A stretch of 64,000 nt of DNA from Symbiodinium natans (GCA_905221605.1 CAJNDS010002712.1:631001-695000), one strand, 5' to 3'; shown: positions 1 to 10,502, counted from the stretch's first letter. Notes: a model not told the origin generated them from the sequence alone. Made by a program: numbers and translations.

Positions 1-39
1 AACAGGGCTTCACATATTTTTATTAGATTGAGGTTTTGT

Positions 40-396
40 CTACTTAGTCATCCATCCAGATTCTCCAAGTTTCTTAAACCGAGCTTTTGCGAGCTGGCGC
101 TGATGTTGGGCATGAAGTGTCCTCTGAAGCCTGCCGGTTCGGTACATGTCGAGGTTGGGTATTTCGATAGACGTTAAATCGGGTCCCCAGCCAAGCTGTT
201 CTAGGCTATTGTTGAGCAGATCTGTTTCACGATGTATCCAGACCCGTTTCACACGAATGCTGCGACGAGGAGTGTTCCAGCATGAAGCGACATGTTTGTT
301 TCCCAGCTTGGCGCATTTGCGGCCCCGGAGTTTACCACACCATACGACCGGGACTCGTAACGCTGTAGCACGCCATGCTGACAAATGGTAATGCAT
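40..396 (-). CDS. Hypothetical basic ORF, 118 aa
   Basis: An open frame on the minus strand runs from an ATG at 396 to a stop at 40. The product is rich in Arg and Lys, with a basic C-terminal third (residues about 80-118, including QRTLHAQHQRQLAKARFKK). The stretch lacks the poly-G and telomere-like repeats common elsewhere here. I recognise no family and see no membrane segment or signal peptide. It would be the only minus-strand gene among otherwise plus-strand genes, which weakens the case. It could be a single exon or a chance frame. Confidence 0.22.
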   Translation of the reverse strand: MHYHLSAWRATALRVPVVWCGKLRGRKCAKLGNKHVASCWNTPRRSIRVKRVWIHRETDLLNNSLEQLGWGPDLTSIEIPNLDMYRTGRLQRTLHAQHQRQLAKARFKKLGESGWMTK

Positions 397-839
397 GATA
401 CCCTCGCTACTCTTTGCTCAAGAACCCCCAAAAAGGAAAGAAACACAAAAACTATTCTTCCTTATAATGGCAGTATAGGGATTACTCTCTTTCATCTTGT
501 TAGGGGAATTCCAAAGCAAATAGTAGGAGAATCGGGATGATCTCGTAGTAAGCTCACTGTAGCTCCAGGAGACCTCCCTGTGTGGGTTGGTGGTATTTAA
601 ACAACCTTCCTGGGAGTGACTTTGGGCTTAGGGTTTAGGGTTTCGTGTTTAGGGTACCCGATATGTCTTTTCCTGGCAGTTGTCCGCAGTCCAGTTGCAA
701 AAAAGGGCTTGGGGTACGAACACTGAGCCTTCGTGATTTGAGTGTCCTAAGCTTGGTTAAATGTCATGCCATCGTGAGTATGTGGCCCGATGCAGGGTCC
801 TAACCGCCTGAATGTGTGCTTGGGTTTTTAGGCGACGGA
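397..839. other. No gene seen
   Basis: No convincing exon on either strand. A few TTTAGGG-like units occur near 628-655. Confidence 0.4.
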
Positions 840-1014
840 CCAGGATCCCTGAGTAGGCCCTGATTCCTTTTGTGGGGGGTGGGGGTTTAGGGTTCCCTTA
901 ACTGCACAGTACCGGCTACGCCCTCAGTTCCGGGTTCGAAAGGGAAACCCTCAAGCCTTACAAGCCTCTTTGTAAGCAAAATAGGGCACCCTGTTCGGTT
1001 ACTCTCAGGTCTAG
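840..1014 (+). repeat. TIR element family 1, copy A (degenerate)
   Basis: This is the most degraded of four similar elements (others at 7580, 24885 and 59393). The left end resembles CTAGGACCCAGAGTAGG, the middle has the shared AGGGCACCCTGTT block, and the right end is TTACTCTCAGGTCTAG. The ends are imperfect inverted repeats of about 15 bases. No coding capacity. Confidence 0.5.
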
Positions 1015-1033
1015 ATGGGGGTTGACGGTAATC

Positions 1034-1112
1034 AGGGACCCCTAACAAAGACCCCAAAACAGTAGGACTCCCTTATGATAAGGACCCCAACACCTAATTT
1101 CGGAAACTCCCA
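1034..1112 (-). repeat. Dispersed element family 2, copy A
   Basis: Read on the minus strand it matches the copies at 40343 and 47211: TTTCCGAAATTAGG, then TTGGGGTC, then ATAAGGGA and TCCTA in the same order and spacing. It lies 20 bases after family 1 copy A. Non-coding. Confidence 0.5.
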
Positions 1113-1214
1113 GATCCTCGTGGAAGTGTCACGGCCAGGCATTGGGTCTTTACAGCTTCCCAGTTGCCGCTTCCAACCGGGACAAGGTGCGACCTTGGCA
1201 TGGCGTAACTTGGG

Positions 1215-2080
1215 ATGTTCCCCCTTTTTTTTGGGGGGGGGGATGGGGGGGGGGGGGGGGGAGGGGGGGGGGGGCACTATAATCCCTAATTTAATCCCTG
1301 TATACTACCCAGTAGTAGAAGGGCAAAGTTCCCAAGGCGTAACTGTGGCGTTTTGAGAACGAGCGGCTTATGGTTCCAGCATTTCGGAGTTTGGAGGCTT
1401 CCACCTCGTCACGGCATGCAGGCAGTTGCAGCTCCTCTTGACGTCCAACATGCGATGATGTCCCCCCCCCCCCCCCCCCCCCCCCCACCCCCCGCACCCG
1501 TAACTTCTCTCCGTGCTACTGGCCATCAACAGCTCGTCCTGCTTGGGCTTGCACCGTTCTTCTGTTGAGCTGTTTCTTGCACTCTTCGCAAACCCGGTAC
1601 CAGAAAGAACTCTAACCACAACCTCCACAAGCCCATCCATCCAGCATCCCCTCAAGCCCTAAACCCTAAACCGAGCCTTGGGATGCGCCTCTTTCTCTCA
1701 GGCCGACTTTCCACCAACTGAAGTTGGCGGTCTCCAAGACCCAGGGCAACTGATCCGCTTTTAAAATCGTGATCACCCTAGGGCTCTCCCTAAACTTCCT
1801 AAACCCTCCCAAAACCTCCCTCCCCAAGCCCCATACCCTGTACCCTACCCGATCCTTCTACCCGAACTCCTGGCCTGAAAAGTCAAGCAATGCTCACTGC
1901 ATGAGTCTCGGGAACATGTTGAGCTGGAAGATGCCAGGCCGTAGAGGAGCGTTCGTGGATTCTTCGAGTTTTCCATGTTGGTTTTTGGGTGGGGTGTGGG
2001 TGGGGGGGGGGGGGGGGGCTTGGGCTTAGTGCTTTAAATGGGTCACACCGGACTGGACGCAAAACGGGGGTGGGGGGGGG
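1215..2080. repeat. Poly-G / poly-C tract region
   Basis: Long homopolymer runs: G from about 1231 to 1274 with few interruptions, C from about 1459 to 1486, and G near 2002-2018 and 2069-2080. They create open frames of poly-Gly and poly-Pro in several phases, which I do not call genes. A few telomere-like units lie near 1658-1675. Confidence 0.7.
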
Positions 2081-2385
2081 GCAACGAGGATTGGGCCATA
2101 CTGGGCCCCTAAAAGAAAGGATTGCCGGATTGCTTTTAAAACCACTAGGAGCCTGTCCTTGCTTAGGTTCCACATATCACCCTCTTTTCCAATTTGCCCG
2201 GGGTTATATGCGTAAAAGGCTTCCCTCTCTTGTGGGCTGCCAAGCATTACAGGAGCTTTTTCATGGTTTGAGAGCGGATAACTAGACACCCTCCAACCCA
2301 AAACCCCTCTCAACCCTAAAGAAGGGACAGCCAGTTGGTGCCCTGTAGTTCTTCCGAGAGAGGTCAGCCAGGCGGCTAGTCAGCC

Positions 2386-2426
2386 AGGGGGGGGGCAAGC
2401 CCCCCCCCCCCCCAAAAAAAAAAACA
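2386..2426. repeat. G-run/C-run hairpin with poly-A
   Basis: A run of G, the short spacer CAAG, and a run of C can fold into a G:C hairpin. A run of A follows directly. Confidence 0.6.
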
Positions 2427-4107
2427 AACAAAACAGAATGAGAAACAGAAAGAGAAAGCGGAGCTCAGCCTGAGACACGGCACCTCGAAGAACCGGTCGC
2501 GAGCTTTGGACTTGAAGTGAGAAGGTTACACAACATGCAGTGGTGCCTTCAAAGCACCTCTTTTCCTGGGAAAGAGGTTCTAAATCTCTGTTGGATGGGC
2601 TTTCAGAGGGCCAAGGCTCGAGGCGTTCTTCGTGATGATTGTAGCAGAAACCTCCCTGAGTGGTGCAAAGCTGAGCATCAGAGCACGCTCCATTTGGCGG
2701 GCGATCTGCATGCGGCAGACGGGGGCTACCAAGGTCTTGGGCAAGGTACATGGGTTGAGGATAGGATGTTCCCCCCTTAGAAGTATAGATCTTTCGAACT
2801 CTTGCATTGGATGTCTTGCCGACTTGGGGGGAGAAGATTCCGACTCTGCAGCGGCGAATCGCTGATGCACATTGTTCTAAAGTCCAGATTTTCAGGCTTC
2901 TCTGAGCCGGTCTGATTCGGCTTTGACAAGGTCCCGATGTAGCGTGTGCACGTGCATATCGCAAAGCGGGCAAGAAGCCATTGACAGAGCCGGAAGCCTT
3001 GTCATGGGAAAGCTTGTCATCTTTTTGAATGTGGTTCCTAGTTATTAGCGGTAAAGCCTAGCTAGTGAAGCCGTGGAATCGGTGAGGCCAATTAGGAAAA
3101 TCCAGCAGTCTTCAGATGTAGCTCAAGCACGTTCGGCTACAAGGTTGTCGTGGACAGTTTGCAAGTGGTTTGTTTGGGAATTCCCTTTGTCGCTACGACA
3201 AGCATCTAATGAGTTGTGTGGGATATGCTTTGGGGGGGGGAAGAAATACGTCAATGCGGAGAAGAAATACATGTACTCATGACTCATCGCAAGACATGAG
3301 CCCACTCAGCGAGCAAAAAACTGAAGACCGGTCAAAACTGACCATGCCCTCAAACTGGCTGCTGGCCTACCACCTTCTCTTCAGGAAGATCAAAACGAAA
3401 GCCACAGATGTTCGACTGGTGGTGAAAAGCTTCCAGCATCCCTCCCACTTCGTCGTGATCGCCATCCGTTTTGCCCGAGAGCGTTCAACGAGCCTGTTTC
3501 GTTCGCGTGGCATTGGTTCTTCGTAAAAAAGAGCCGGAAGAAGGTGGTCGACCCACTAAGGACCACGGGTGCTCTTGTTGCTGTGCTTTATAAAAATGAA
3601 CGAACACGGCAAGCGGGAAGTAATCATACAGTTTAGAGTATACTATATTGTTTATTGCTATTGGTATTATATGTATATATGTAGACGGGATCCCGCTTGC
3701 TGGGTCGAAGTATGCCTAGATGGGGACCTGCCGAAAGAAGCATGTACAGCCCCAAGAGCGAACACTCACATGACTAGCGACTAGAGTGTGACGAGTACAG
3801 TGACTAGTAGCGAGTCTTGCCTTTAGATATCCGATGACAAGGGGACCTTCATCATGGCCATTCGCGCCAATCGGTCAGCACCGCACTCGTCAAATGGACG
3901 AGCATTTTCCCAGCTGCCTCATGCCAGCCTGAGTTCGAAATACAAGCGAAGTGCCGCGAGATCGGATTTGAGCATTTTCGCTGGCTTCAGAGTCCCATCG
4001 CAAGCTGCACACTGTAACACATAGATGCTCAGCAGTATCATCCTGGTGGTCCTTGCTCTTTCTACGAAATCTAAACGCAAAGCTGGACCCTTGAAAGCAG
4101 AATGTAT
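2427..4107. other. No gene assigned
   Basis: Between 2450 and 2970 open frames exist in three phases on both strands, none with recognisable conservation. The same holds for 3170-3526. I see no splice-phase chain joining them and leave the stretch unassigned. Confidence 0.35.
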
Positions 4108-4300
4108 ACACATATAATTAATATATATATATATATGCATACATATATATAGATACACATACATACATATGCATACGAATAATGTATGTATGTATGTATG
4201 TATGCATGCATATGTATATATATCTATCTATCTATCTTTATATGTATGTATGCTTAAATATCTATTTATGCATACATAATCATACATTTAGTATTTTATA
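4108..4300. repeat. AT-rich microsatellites (TA, TATG, TCTA)
   Basis: Imperfect TA, TATG/CATA and TCTA repeats, much more AT-rich than the flanks. A smaller AT patch follows at 4420-4515. Confidence 0.75.
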
Positions 4301-4585
4301 TAAACATGGCGGAGAGGCCTGGACTGGGTTTGCACCGTTCGGCTTGAAGTTTACCGCGTAGTGATCAACTCCCTGAACGCTACTTGTAGCATTGAATGTA
4401 CGTTGAATGTAGGACAAGTATACATAATATTTATGCATACTACCTAGATTTCATACAGATATATAGAGTACATTATATTCTGTGTTGTGATTTATATATA
4501 TATAGAGATAGAGAGAGCCCAACACGACAAGTTCGCTGTACCCCCCCCCCCCCCCTTCCCCCCCACCCCTCCCGTATCGTCCCGT

Positions 4586-4649
4586 ATGGCATCAGAGAGT
4601 GGCCGCTGGCGCGCGGCCGGTGGCAGCCGCGCCGAGAAAGAAGCCCGAG
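4586..4649 (+). CDS. Possible first exon, unknown gene
   Basis: An ATG in a locally GC-rich patch opens a frame beginning MASESGRWRAAGGS and ending at a plausible donor (GAG then GTGGGG). It follows a poly-C run. I find no phase-matched downstream exon, so this is only a candidate start exon of an unrecognised gene. Confidence 0.18.
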
Positions 4650-5274
4650 GTGGGGTTCGTTCTGATCGGCCTTCGTTATCGGACCCTTCCCCTCAAGCTT
4701 GCTACCCCTTCAAAGCCTCAAAGCGTTTGGGGCATGTGCGGCACGAATCACCTTTCAAAAGAATCCGCACGGCACGTATGTTGTTATGAGCTTCAGGTCT
4801 GTCGCTAGATGTGCTTGCAGCGTGCTGTGCTTGTCGCAGCTTACAGCAGGGCCGACTCCGACTGCGCTACCCTGATCGGTTTAAATCAATGTTCCCGCTG
4901 GAAAGGAGCAAGTTGGGTCCACAGATTGCAGTCAAGCAGATGGTTATCTGCTTTGAAAGTAGTTCGGAACCAGTTTCCGCCAAAGCCTGCTGAAGCCAGC
5001 CACCTAAAAAATCACGTCTAAACCAAAGACCTTAACCCAGTCTCCGAGCGTTGCAGGCCTGCTGTTTGTCGGCAATTCCCACACATACCAGCCAAAGGAG
5101 CCCGCAAGCTGTTCCGAGTCAGATGTTTATTCATGGTTCACAACCCCCCGCCCCCCCCCCCCCCCCCCCAAGAGATTAGCATGATTGGCATGGCTCTGCA
5201 TGCGCACATCGAGAATCGAGAAGTGCTCCAAGCAACTTAGGGTTACCCGAGTAACCCTAAACCCTATTAGCCCT

Positions 5275-5577
5275 AAGTTGTGTCCGAGCGTGCAATGCGC
5301 AATTTTCAAGGAGCTGGGGGGCCTTCCGGGGGCCGTTGGGCGCCTCTCCTCGGCCTTGGGGGCGGCGGTGCTCCTGGGCTGCATTTCTCTTCGTAATCAG
5401 GTCGGCCCTAAATCATCCCAAGGGTCCCCCTTGGAGCTGAAGCTTCGAGTGTTGAACGCGAACTTAGAGAGCTTGCAGGCTTGGGGCCTCGGGAATTCAA
5501 GTTCCTGTCATCGCCCACGTGAGGTGCCGGAAGATTCAGGCAAATGCTTTGCTGATCTATACCCCTCCAGTGTCTGA
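5275..5577 (+). CDS. Possible 3' part of an unknown gene
   Basis: A GC-rich plus-strand frame with good codon texture runs through FKELGGLPGAVGRLSSALG, then LELKLRVLNANLESLQAWGL, and ends FADLYPSSV before a TGA at 5575. The final few codons and the stop position resemble the end of the candidate gene at 13117-13445 (YLHPSEL then TAG). No known domain is recognised. A hydrophobic patch (ALGAAVLLGCISL) could be a membrane segment. The interstitial telomere array starts directly after it. Confidence 0.25.
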   Translation, partial: KLCPSVQCAIFKELGGLPGAVGRLSSALGAAVLLGCISLRNQVGPKSSQGSPLELKLRVLNANLESLQAWGLGNSSSCHRPREVPEDSGKCFADLYPSSV

Positions 5578-5580
5578 GCA

Positions 5581-5636
5581 CCCTAAACCCTAAACCCTAA
5601 ACCCTAAACCCTAAACCCTAAACCCTAAACCCTACA
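5581..5636. repeat. Interstitial telomere-type array (CCCTAAA)n
   Basis: About seven and a half head-to-tail CCCTAAA units, the plant/alveolate-type telomere sequence, inside the window rather than at an end. Confidence 0.9.
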
Positions 5637-6009
5637 CCCAATCAGGTCAACAGACAGCGTCACTCAGGGCGGCGCAGACCTCGTCGACTTGTGGGAGGAC
5701 AAGCTGCGGAGTGGGGACTACCAAGTGACGACGGTTTAGGGTTTGGGGTTTAGGATGTTTTTGTTTGGGAGGCCTTGGTGATTGAATGAACCTCATAAAT
5801 GGATCAAGACCATTGTCACGAAAGCTAGTGCAGCTTGGCTTGAGTTTAGGCACTGCTGCAGCAGGAAACCGGACCGAACCTCTCGGAGATGAGCGGGGGG
5901 GGGGTCTTTATTGAAGGATCAGGGCAGGGGGGGGGAGGGGGGGCATAGACCTTTAATGGGGGTATGCTTAAGGTTATTGTGCACGAGTAGAGATCGCGGT
6001 CCGTTACGA

Positions 6010-6360
6010 GCGCATGTCCGTACATCTTCTTACTGGAGCACGTGTTTCGAAGAGCTCCCGGACCTGGATCGTGGTCTCCATGAGCGCCTCGTGCTCGCAA
6101 TATGCCGAAGGCGCGGCTCATCAAGAACACCGGCGGGGTATATTTGAGGGTTCTGTGGGGATCTTGACTACAACAAGTCTTTTGCGTTGTGTGTGTGTGT
6201 GTGTGAGAGCGCGTGTTCGTCTTTTTATCTCAAGCGCGTGTTTTGGAGAGCTCTGCATACCTGGATTGCGACCTCCGTCAGCGCATGTTGCTAGAAATCT
6301 GCCGTTTGCACGTCTTTCTCCTAAACGCGTGCTTTGCGCGATCTGTGCGAGGGCATGTTC
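6010..6360 (+). repeat. Degenerate tandem modules, possibly coding
   Basis: Two segments about 200 bases apart (about 6019-6105 and 6215-6305) align, with a third partial one near 6320-6360. In one plus-strand phase they give similar peptides: LDRGLHERLVLAICRR and LDCDLRQRMLLEICRL. A GT microsatellite (6186-6205) separates the first two. This may be a duplicated exon of an unknown gene or a decayed repeat. Confidence 0.35.
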
Positions 6361-6380
6361 ACACTGCCAACTTTCCTGTC

Positions 6381-6422
6381 GGGTATTTAGCGACGCTAAA
6401 TACCCCAACGCCGTTGGGGTAT
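6381..6422. repeat. Two overlapping perfect palindromes
   Basis: 381-405 forms a 12-base perfect stem around one A (GGGTATTTAGCG / CGCTAAATACCC). 400-422 forms a second, 10-base perfect stem around GCC (ATACCCCAAC / GTTGGGGTAT). They share six bases, so only one can form at a time. (Positions are offsets from 6000.). Confidence 0.85.
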
Positions 6423-7286
6423 GGGGGGAATTGTCCGAACATGTGGCTCAAATACAATCTTCGTACCAACAAACATCAACAAACATTTTGTTAACCGCTA
6501 GCCCTGCCTATCCCGGCGTCAAGCCGGCTTTATGTCGTTTCTATAGGGGTGCGTAGCATATCTAGGGTTTATGGGGTCTGTCGTGCCTATGGGATGCGTA
6601 GGGTAAGGTATGTAGAGTATATGTACCTGTAGACTTAGAGTATATAGAGGGCGCATAGGGATTTTCGGATACTCAGATGGAAAGGAAGACGAGGACTGGG
6701 GGAGGGAAAAAAGGGGAGAAGTAGAGGGCAAGGGAGGCAGCAGAGGCATGTAGTGTAGGAAGAAGAAGCAGAAGAAGAAGAAGAAGTCTGATCATCAAGA
6801 AAAGGGGGGGGAAGGGGGGAGATGGGATCTTCGCCGCATTTGGCCGCTTGTTTACTTGTCCTGGAACCCGCCTTTCCGTCGCATGGAATTAGGCTAGCTT
6901 TCGTGGTCCACGGCTTTGCCTCTCAAGTTTGTGTTTTAGTTCCTCATGTCTACTGTGTAATATTATGTGTATTTCGTACATATTCCACACCGCCCGGAGT
7001 CCCATGAAAAGTACATTGTGAACCTCCTACCTTTGTCGTAGGGTTGAGTGGTTTAGTCCCCAAGCCCACCTGTTGAACCTTGAGACCTTGCCAGCGGGAG
7101 GAGTGCAGCAGCTTCATCACAAGCCGTCGTCCGCGCCTAAAGATGCCCAATCCGCGTAGGTCTGACCTGCGGAGGAGTAGGTGCAGGAAGTTGCAAGCAC
7201 TATAGTGTCTAGTTAGCAGACTGCAGCTATAGGAGCTCTTTTGCACGCAGCTGCTCAGCTAGCTCTGAAAAGAAATGTTCCTAGAG
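6423..7286. other. No gene assigned; possible upstream exons of the SGNH gene
   Basis: Contains an AAG microsatellite (about 6755-6790) and purine-rich sequence. The N-terminal SGNH block (catalytic Ser) of the gene starting at 7287 should lie upstream, but I could not find it here. Confidence 0.3.
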
Positions 7287-8893
7287 GCTTTTGAGCGTGC
7301 CGACATTTTCCACCGACATTTTCCATTTACCCTTCGCATAGACCGAGGCAAGGACGGCACCGCGAACTGGGACGTTGTTGTGTTGCAGGTGGGCAAGGCA
7401 CCATCTGGGTCGCCGATCATGCTGCGTCTGCAGTAAGCCAGCAGAGTGTAAAAAAAGAATTGAGTCGTCTGGCATGTGCACTGAAGTCCGCGGTTCGGAG
7501 AGGATAACCCCCAATAAAGAGCACTGCAACCCCGCTCTGCACCACACTTCAAGCCCAATACCCCCAAACAGCACAGTAACTAGGACCCAGAGTAGGCATT
7601 TAGGGGGTTTAGGTTCCATTTTCAGCCCCTTCGAGAAAAAAGGGCACCCTGCTTATTCCTAAGTTCCTCTTGGGTCTAGGAAATACCCTGAGCCCAGGGC
7701 ACCGAAGAAGGCACTCGATTTGCGATGGCCGCAGCTCGGCACCATGCAAGTCCGAATTCCTACGTGATGGCCAAGGTATGCTTTCTGTATTGCTACGAAA
7801 CTACTTCTTGCACTTATTTCAGTTCTGACTAAGTTACATGTTGGCTATTATTGCTATGGTTATTGTTGCCGTTGCCGACAATTCACGCATGATTTTTATG
7901 GTTGCCGTTGCCTTTCTTATGGTTTCCCTGCCCGCGGGCATTGTTGGCCCCACTCGAGGAAGTGCTCCGCCACCGCTACGCAGCGCTGCTCAAGGAGCTC
8001 GGGGCGTCGCAGGTGGTCCTCTACCAGACCTGGCACCTTAGCCTTGCACCAGGGTTGTAGGTGAAAGTTTCGGGTTTAGGGTTTAGAGTTTAGGGTTTAG
8101 GAGTTCTGGCCTAACACCCAAAACCCTACACCCAGGGGGCGGATAAGGAGCACCTTGCTAGGTCTTCATGCGCACGTTTCCTGGTTGCCGGTGCCATTTC
8201 GGAGATCCAAGATGGGTCTCCTTATGGGTGGCTTTCGTAGTGGAGGTTCCTTTCAGAAAGGACCTCTGGGACCCCCTATTTCAGCACAACCCACGGTTAG
8301 GTCAGGCCCCTGGCCTGAAGACAACGAGGCAGAGCAGCTCAATCGAAGTATGGAGGAGACCTGACCTTCTTCAAAGCCATGTGGTCTTAAGTTGCTTAAG
8401 TTTCTCCATTTTGGGGCTTATTCGGTTAGGGTTTAGGTGCTGGGGCCAGGGTTTAGGATTCTGCCATCATGTGGGTTCTGGTGAAAAATGCTCGCTAATA
8501 ATGGGGTAGCCGTGCTCCTAAATTGAAAGCGCATGGCATGCCCTCGAAGGAGTACGCCGCAGCGCTGCTGTCGGCAGGGGTGCAGGTGGCGTCAGACATA
8601 CTGTTTGCGCCTTTTTTTCATCCGGGTGTCCGTCATGTTGAGCTCTTGGTCTGTGCGCGCACTTCGTATCACTTCAAATCACCACCCAAGGCTTGCAGGG
8701 CAGCATCTGAGTCCTTTTAAGCACTGCCCTCCAACCCCAGATGCACCCAATGCTTCGTGTAGAATCCTTCAAAGAGGCCTGAATCCAAGATCTCTCAGGC
8801 AGTGGTGCCTGCCAGGGTGGGTCACGCCTTCCTCCATGTCCGAGCTGCACGGGCCGAGAATGACCGGATCTACCCAGCCTTGTGGAAGGACGG
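7287..8893 (+). CDS. SGNH/GDSL-hydrolase-like protein, partial (5 exons)
   Basis: Exons by eye: 7287-7388, 7698-7775, 7959-8040, 8530-8590 and 8816-8893. All junction phases agree. Donors are GT, GT, GC, GT, GT. Exon 1 contains NWDVVVLQ, the block in which SGNH hydrolases carry (D)VVVLQ before their active-site loop. Later exons give EVLRHRYAALLKELG, VVLYQTWHL, EYAALLSAG-like sequence, VQVAVGHAFLHVRA and NDRIYPALWKDG, matching the family order 'VVLY.TW ... VAPVG.AF ... LY..DG.HPS'. The usual DG-x-HPS should put the catalytic Asp/His just past the last exon, and I could not find that exon or the Ser-containing N-terminus. It is thus a partial gene model or a decayed gene. Function would be carbohydrate or lipid esterase activity. 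A family 1 element lies in intron 1. The oxidoreductase gene follows in the same direction. Confidence 0.5.
7580..7680 (+). repeat. TIR element family 1, copy B
   Basis: Begins CTAGGACCCAGAGTAGGC and ends CTCTTGGGTCTAGG, imperfect inverted ends. It lies in intron 1 of the SGNH-like gene and stops 17 bases before that intron's AG acceptor. Confidence 0.65.
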
Positions 8894-9305
8894 GTGAATG
8901 GCTAAAGTATTTTAATTGCGGCCAGAAGCTGCTAGCAAACCTGATGGCTCTGGATCAGAACCGAAATTTCTGACCGCCTGTGGATGTACAGACCCTCCTC
9001 GAAGACTTGTCGTCTTATAGTTTCAAGCCCTGGCACTCGAACCGAACATCCCCAAAAGCTAGCAACATGTTCGCCAAGCCAAACTCTGTTGCAGGATGAC
9101 ATGGGCCATGGCTCGGCGTTGGCAGGCATCGGTTTGAGTGCCTGGAGTTCCCTTCGTTCTCGTGTGTACTGTCTCTGCCCATGAGTCGTCGCATCTCAGC
9201 ATCTCCAAACCTGGGAGCTCCAAGCCATCCTCGATTTGCAAGATATTCGGTTCAAGCTGGCAAAGCTCCCGCCTCCCTCTGGCAATCCCATTCGTCGAAA
9301 ACGAT

Positions 9306-10502
9306 ATGGCAGCAGATGGGGCTGCAAGTGGCTCTGGCCCGATGCTGAAAATGATGGCCTTGCTAGCGCGATGCGCGAGGATGTGTCAATCAGCACCGTG
9401 GCCGCTTGCGGCAATGAAGAGCGACACTCGTGATGCCACGTGGGCTGGCCCTCAGGATGCGGATGGCAAGGCTCGCGTCGATGAGAAGGGTGCGAAAGGC
9501 GGAGGCAAGCGAGTGAAGCTTGTAAAGCGCCCGGTTGGCGAGATTAAGAAGTCTGACTTCGAGGTCGTGACGGAGAGCGTGCCCGAGCCAGAGCAAGGGG
9601 AAGTGGTCATCAAGCATATCCTCATCTCCCTTGATCCTACCCACCGGCTTTGGATGTCAGACCAGCCGCAGTACATGCCATGTGTGGGCATTGGGACGGT
9701 CATGCGCGCCTCTGCTGTCGGAAAGGTGATCAAGTGTCCTTCCGGCAAGTTCAAAGAGGGCGCCTTCGTCTCTTGCCAAGGGGGCGTGCAGGAGTACTCC
9801 GTGTGCAAGGAGGCGATGGTGAACTCCATAGTTCCAGGCACCCCGTTGGCCGCGAATGTCTCCATCTTCAACCCAGTCATTGGCCTGACTGCATGGGTCG
9901 GCATCAACATCTTGGAGCCTAGGCAAGGACAGACCATGGTCGTCTCGGGCGCTGCTGGCGCTGTCGGCTGCATCGCCGCGCAGCTCGCGAAAGCCCGTGG
10001 CATGAAGGTAATTGGCATCGCAGGCGGAAAGCAGAAGGTCCAGTGGCTCAAGGATGAGTTGAAACTCGATGATGCCATTGACTACAAGGGTGAAGGAGTG
10101 GCAGCGGGGCTTGCCCGCTGCTGCCCGAATGGCGTGGATGCCTACTTCGACAATGTTGGTGGCGAAACGCTGGAGACGATTCTCACACACATGAACCGCT
10201 TTGGCTGCATCGCCTACTGTGGCCACATCTCAGGCTACAACTCGGAGAGCGCGCCCGTGTCCGTGAACCAGTTCCAGATGATCCTGATGCGGCGGATCAA
10301 GATACAGGGCTTCATATGCATCGACCACGTCAAGGAGCTTGTGCCTTGTTTCGGTGAGCTCTTGGACCTATATGCTCAAGGCAAGCTCAAGGTCCAGGAA
10401 GACATCCAGGTCACCGGTCTTGAGAACTATGTGGACACGGTCAACATGCTCTTCTCTAGCAAGAACCAGGGGAAGCTGATGATGAAGATCGCTGATGCGT
10501 GA
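9306..10502 (+). CDS. NADP-dependent oxidoreductase, MDR superfamily (prostaglandin reductase / CurA-like)
   Basis: A single uninterrupted frame. In the family, members such as leukotriene B4 12-hydroxydehydrogenase and bacterial CurA-like reductases use NADPH to reduce the C=C bond of enones and 2-alkenals. Seen here: an N-terminal block KRVKLVKRPVGEIKKSDF; substrate-domain LISLDPTHRLWMSD; the nucleotide-binding glycine motif VSGAAGAVGCIAAQLAK; DAYFDNVGGETLETIL; GCIAYCGHISGYN; and the C-terminal RRIKIQGFI block. The conserved core is about 340 aa, the family's usual size. The frame is open upstream to 9138, so the start is uncertain. ATG 9306 gives 398 aa and ATG 9414 gives 362 aa. The extra N-terminus could be a leader or untranslated. 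No intron is needed, unlike its neighbours. It is probably cytosolic, acting in detoxification of reactive carbonyls. Confidence 0.9.
   Translation: MAADGAASGSGPMLKMMALLARCARMCQSAPWPLAAMKSDTRDATWAGPQDADGKARVDEKGAKGGGKRVKLVKRPVGEIKKSDFEVVTESVPEPEQGEVVIKHILISLDPTHRLWMSDQPQYMPCVGIGTVMRASAVGKVIKCPSGKFKEGAFVSCQGGVQEYSVCKEAMVNSIVPGTPLAANVSIFNPVIGLTAWVGINILEPRQGQTMVVSGAAGAVGCIAAQLAKARGMKVIGIAGGKQKVQWLKDELKLDDAIDYKGEGVAAGLARCCPNGVDAYFDNVGGETLETILTHMNRFGCIAYCGHISGYNSESAPVSVNQFQMILMRRIKIQGFICIDHVKELVPCFGELLDLYAQGKLKVQEDIQVTGLENYVDTVNMLFSSKNQGKLMMKIADA

Noticed and set aside
9243-9256. Possible relic of the dinoflagellate spliced leader before the oxidoreductase
   Set aside because: Only about 9 of 14 bases match the leader end; too weak to claim.
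9452-10078. 208-aa minus-strand ORF
   Set aside because: Antisense shadow of the oxidoreductase, whose family motifs are all on the plus strand.
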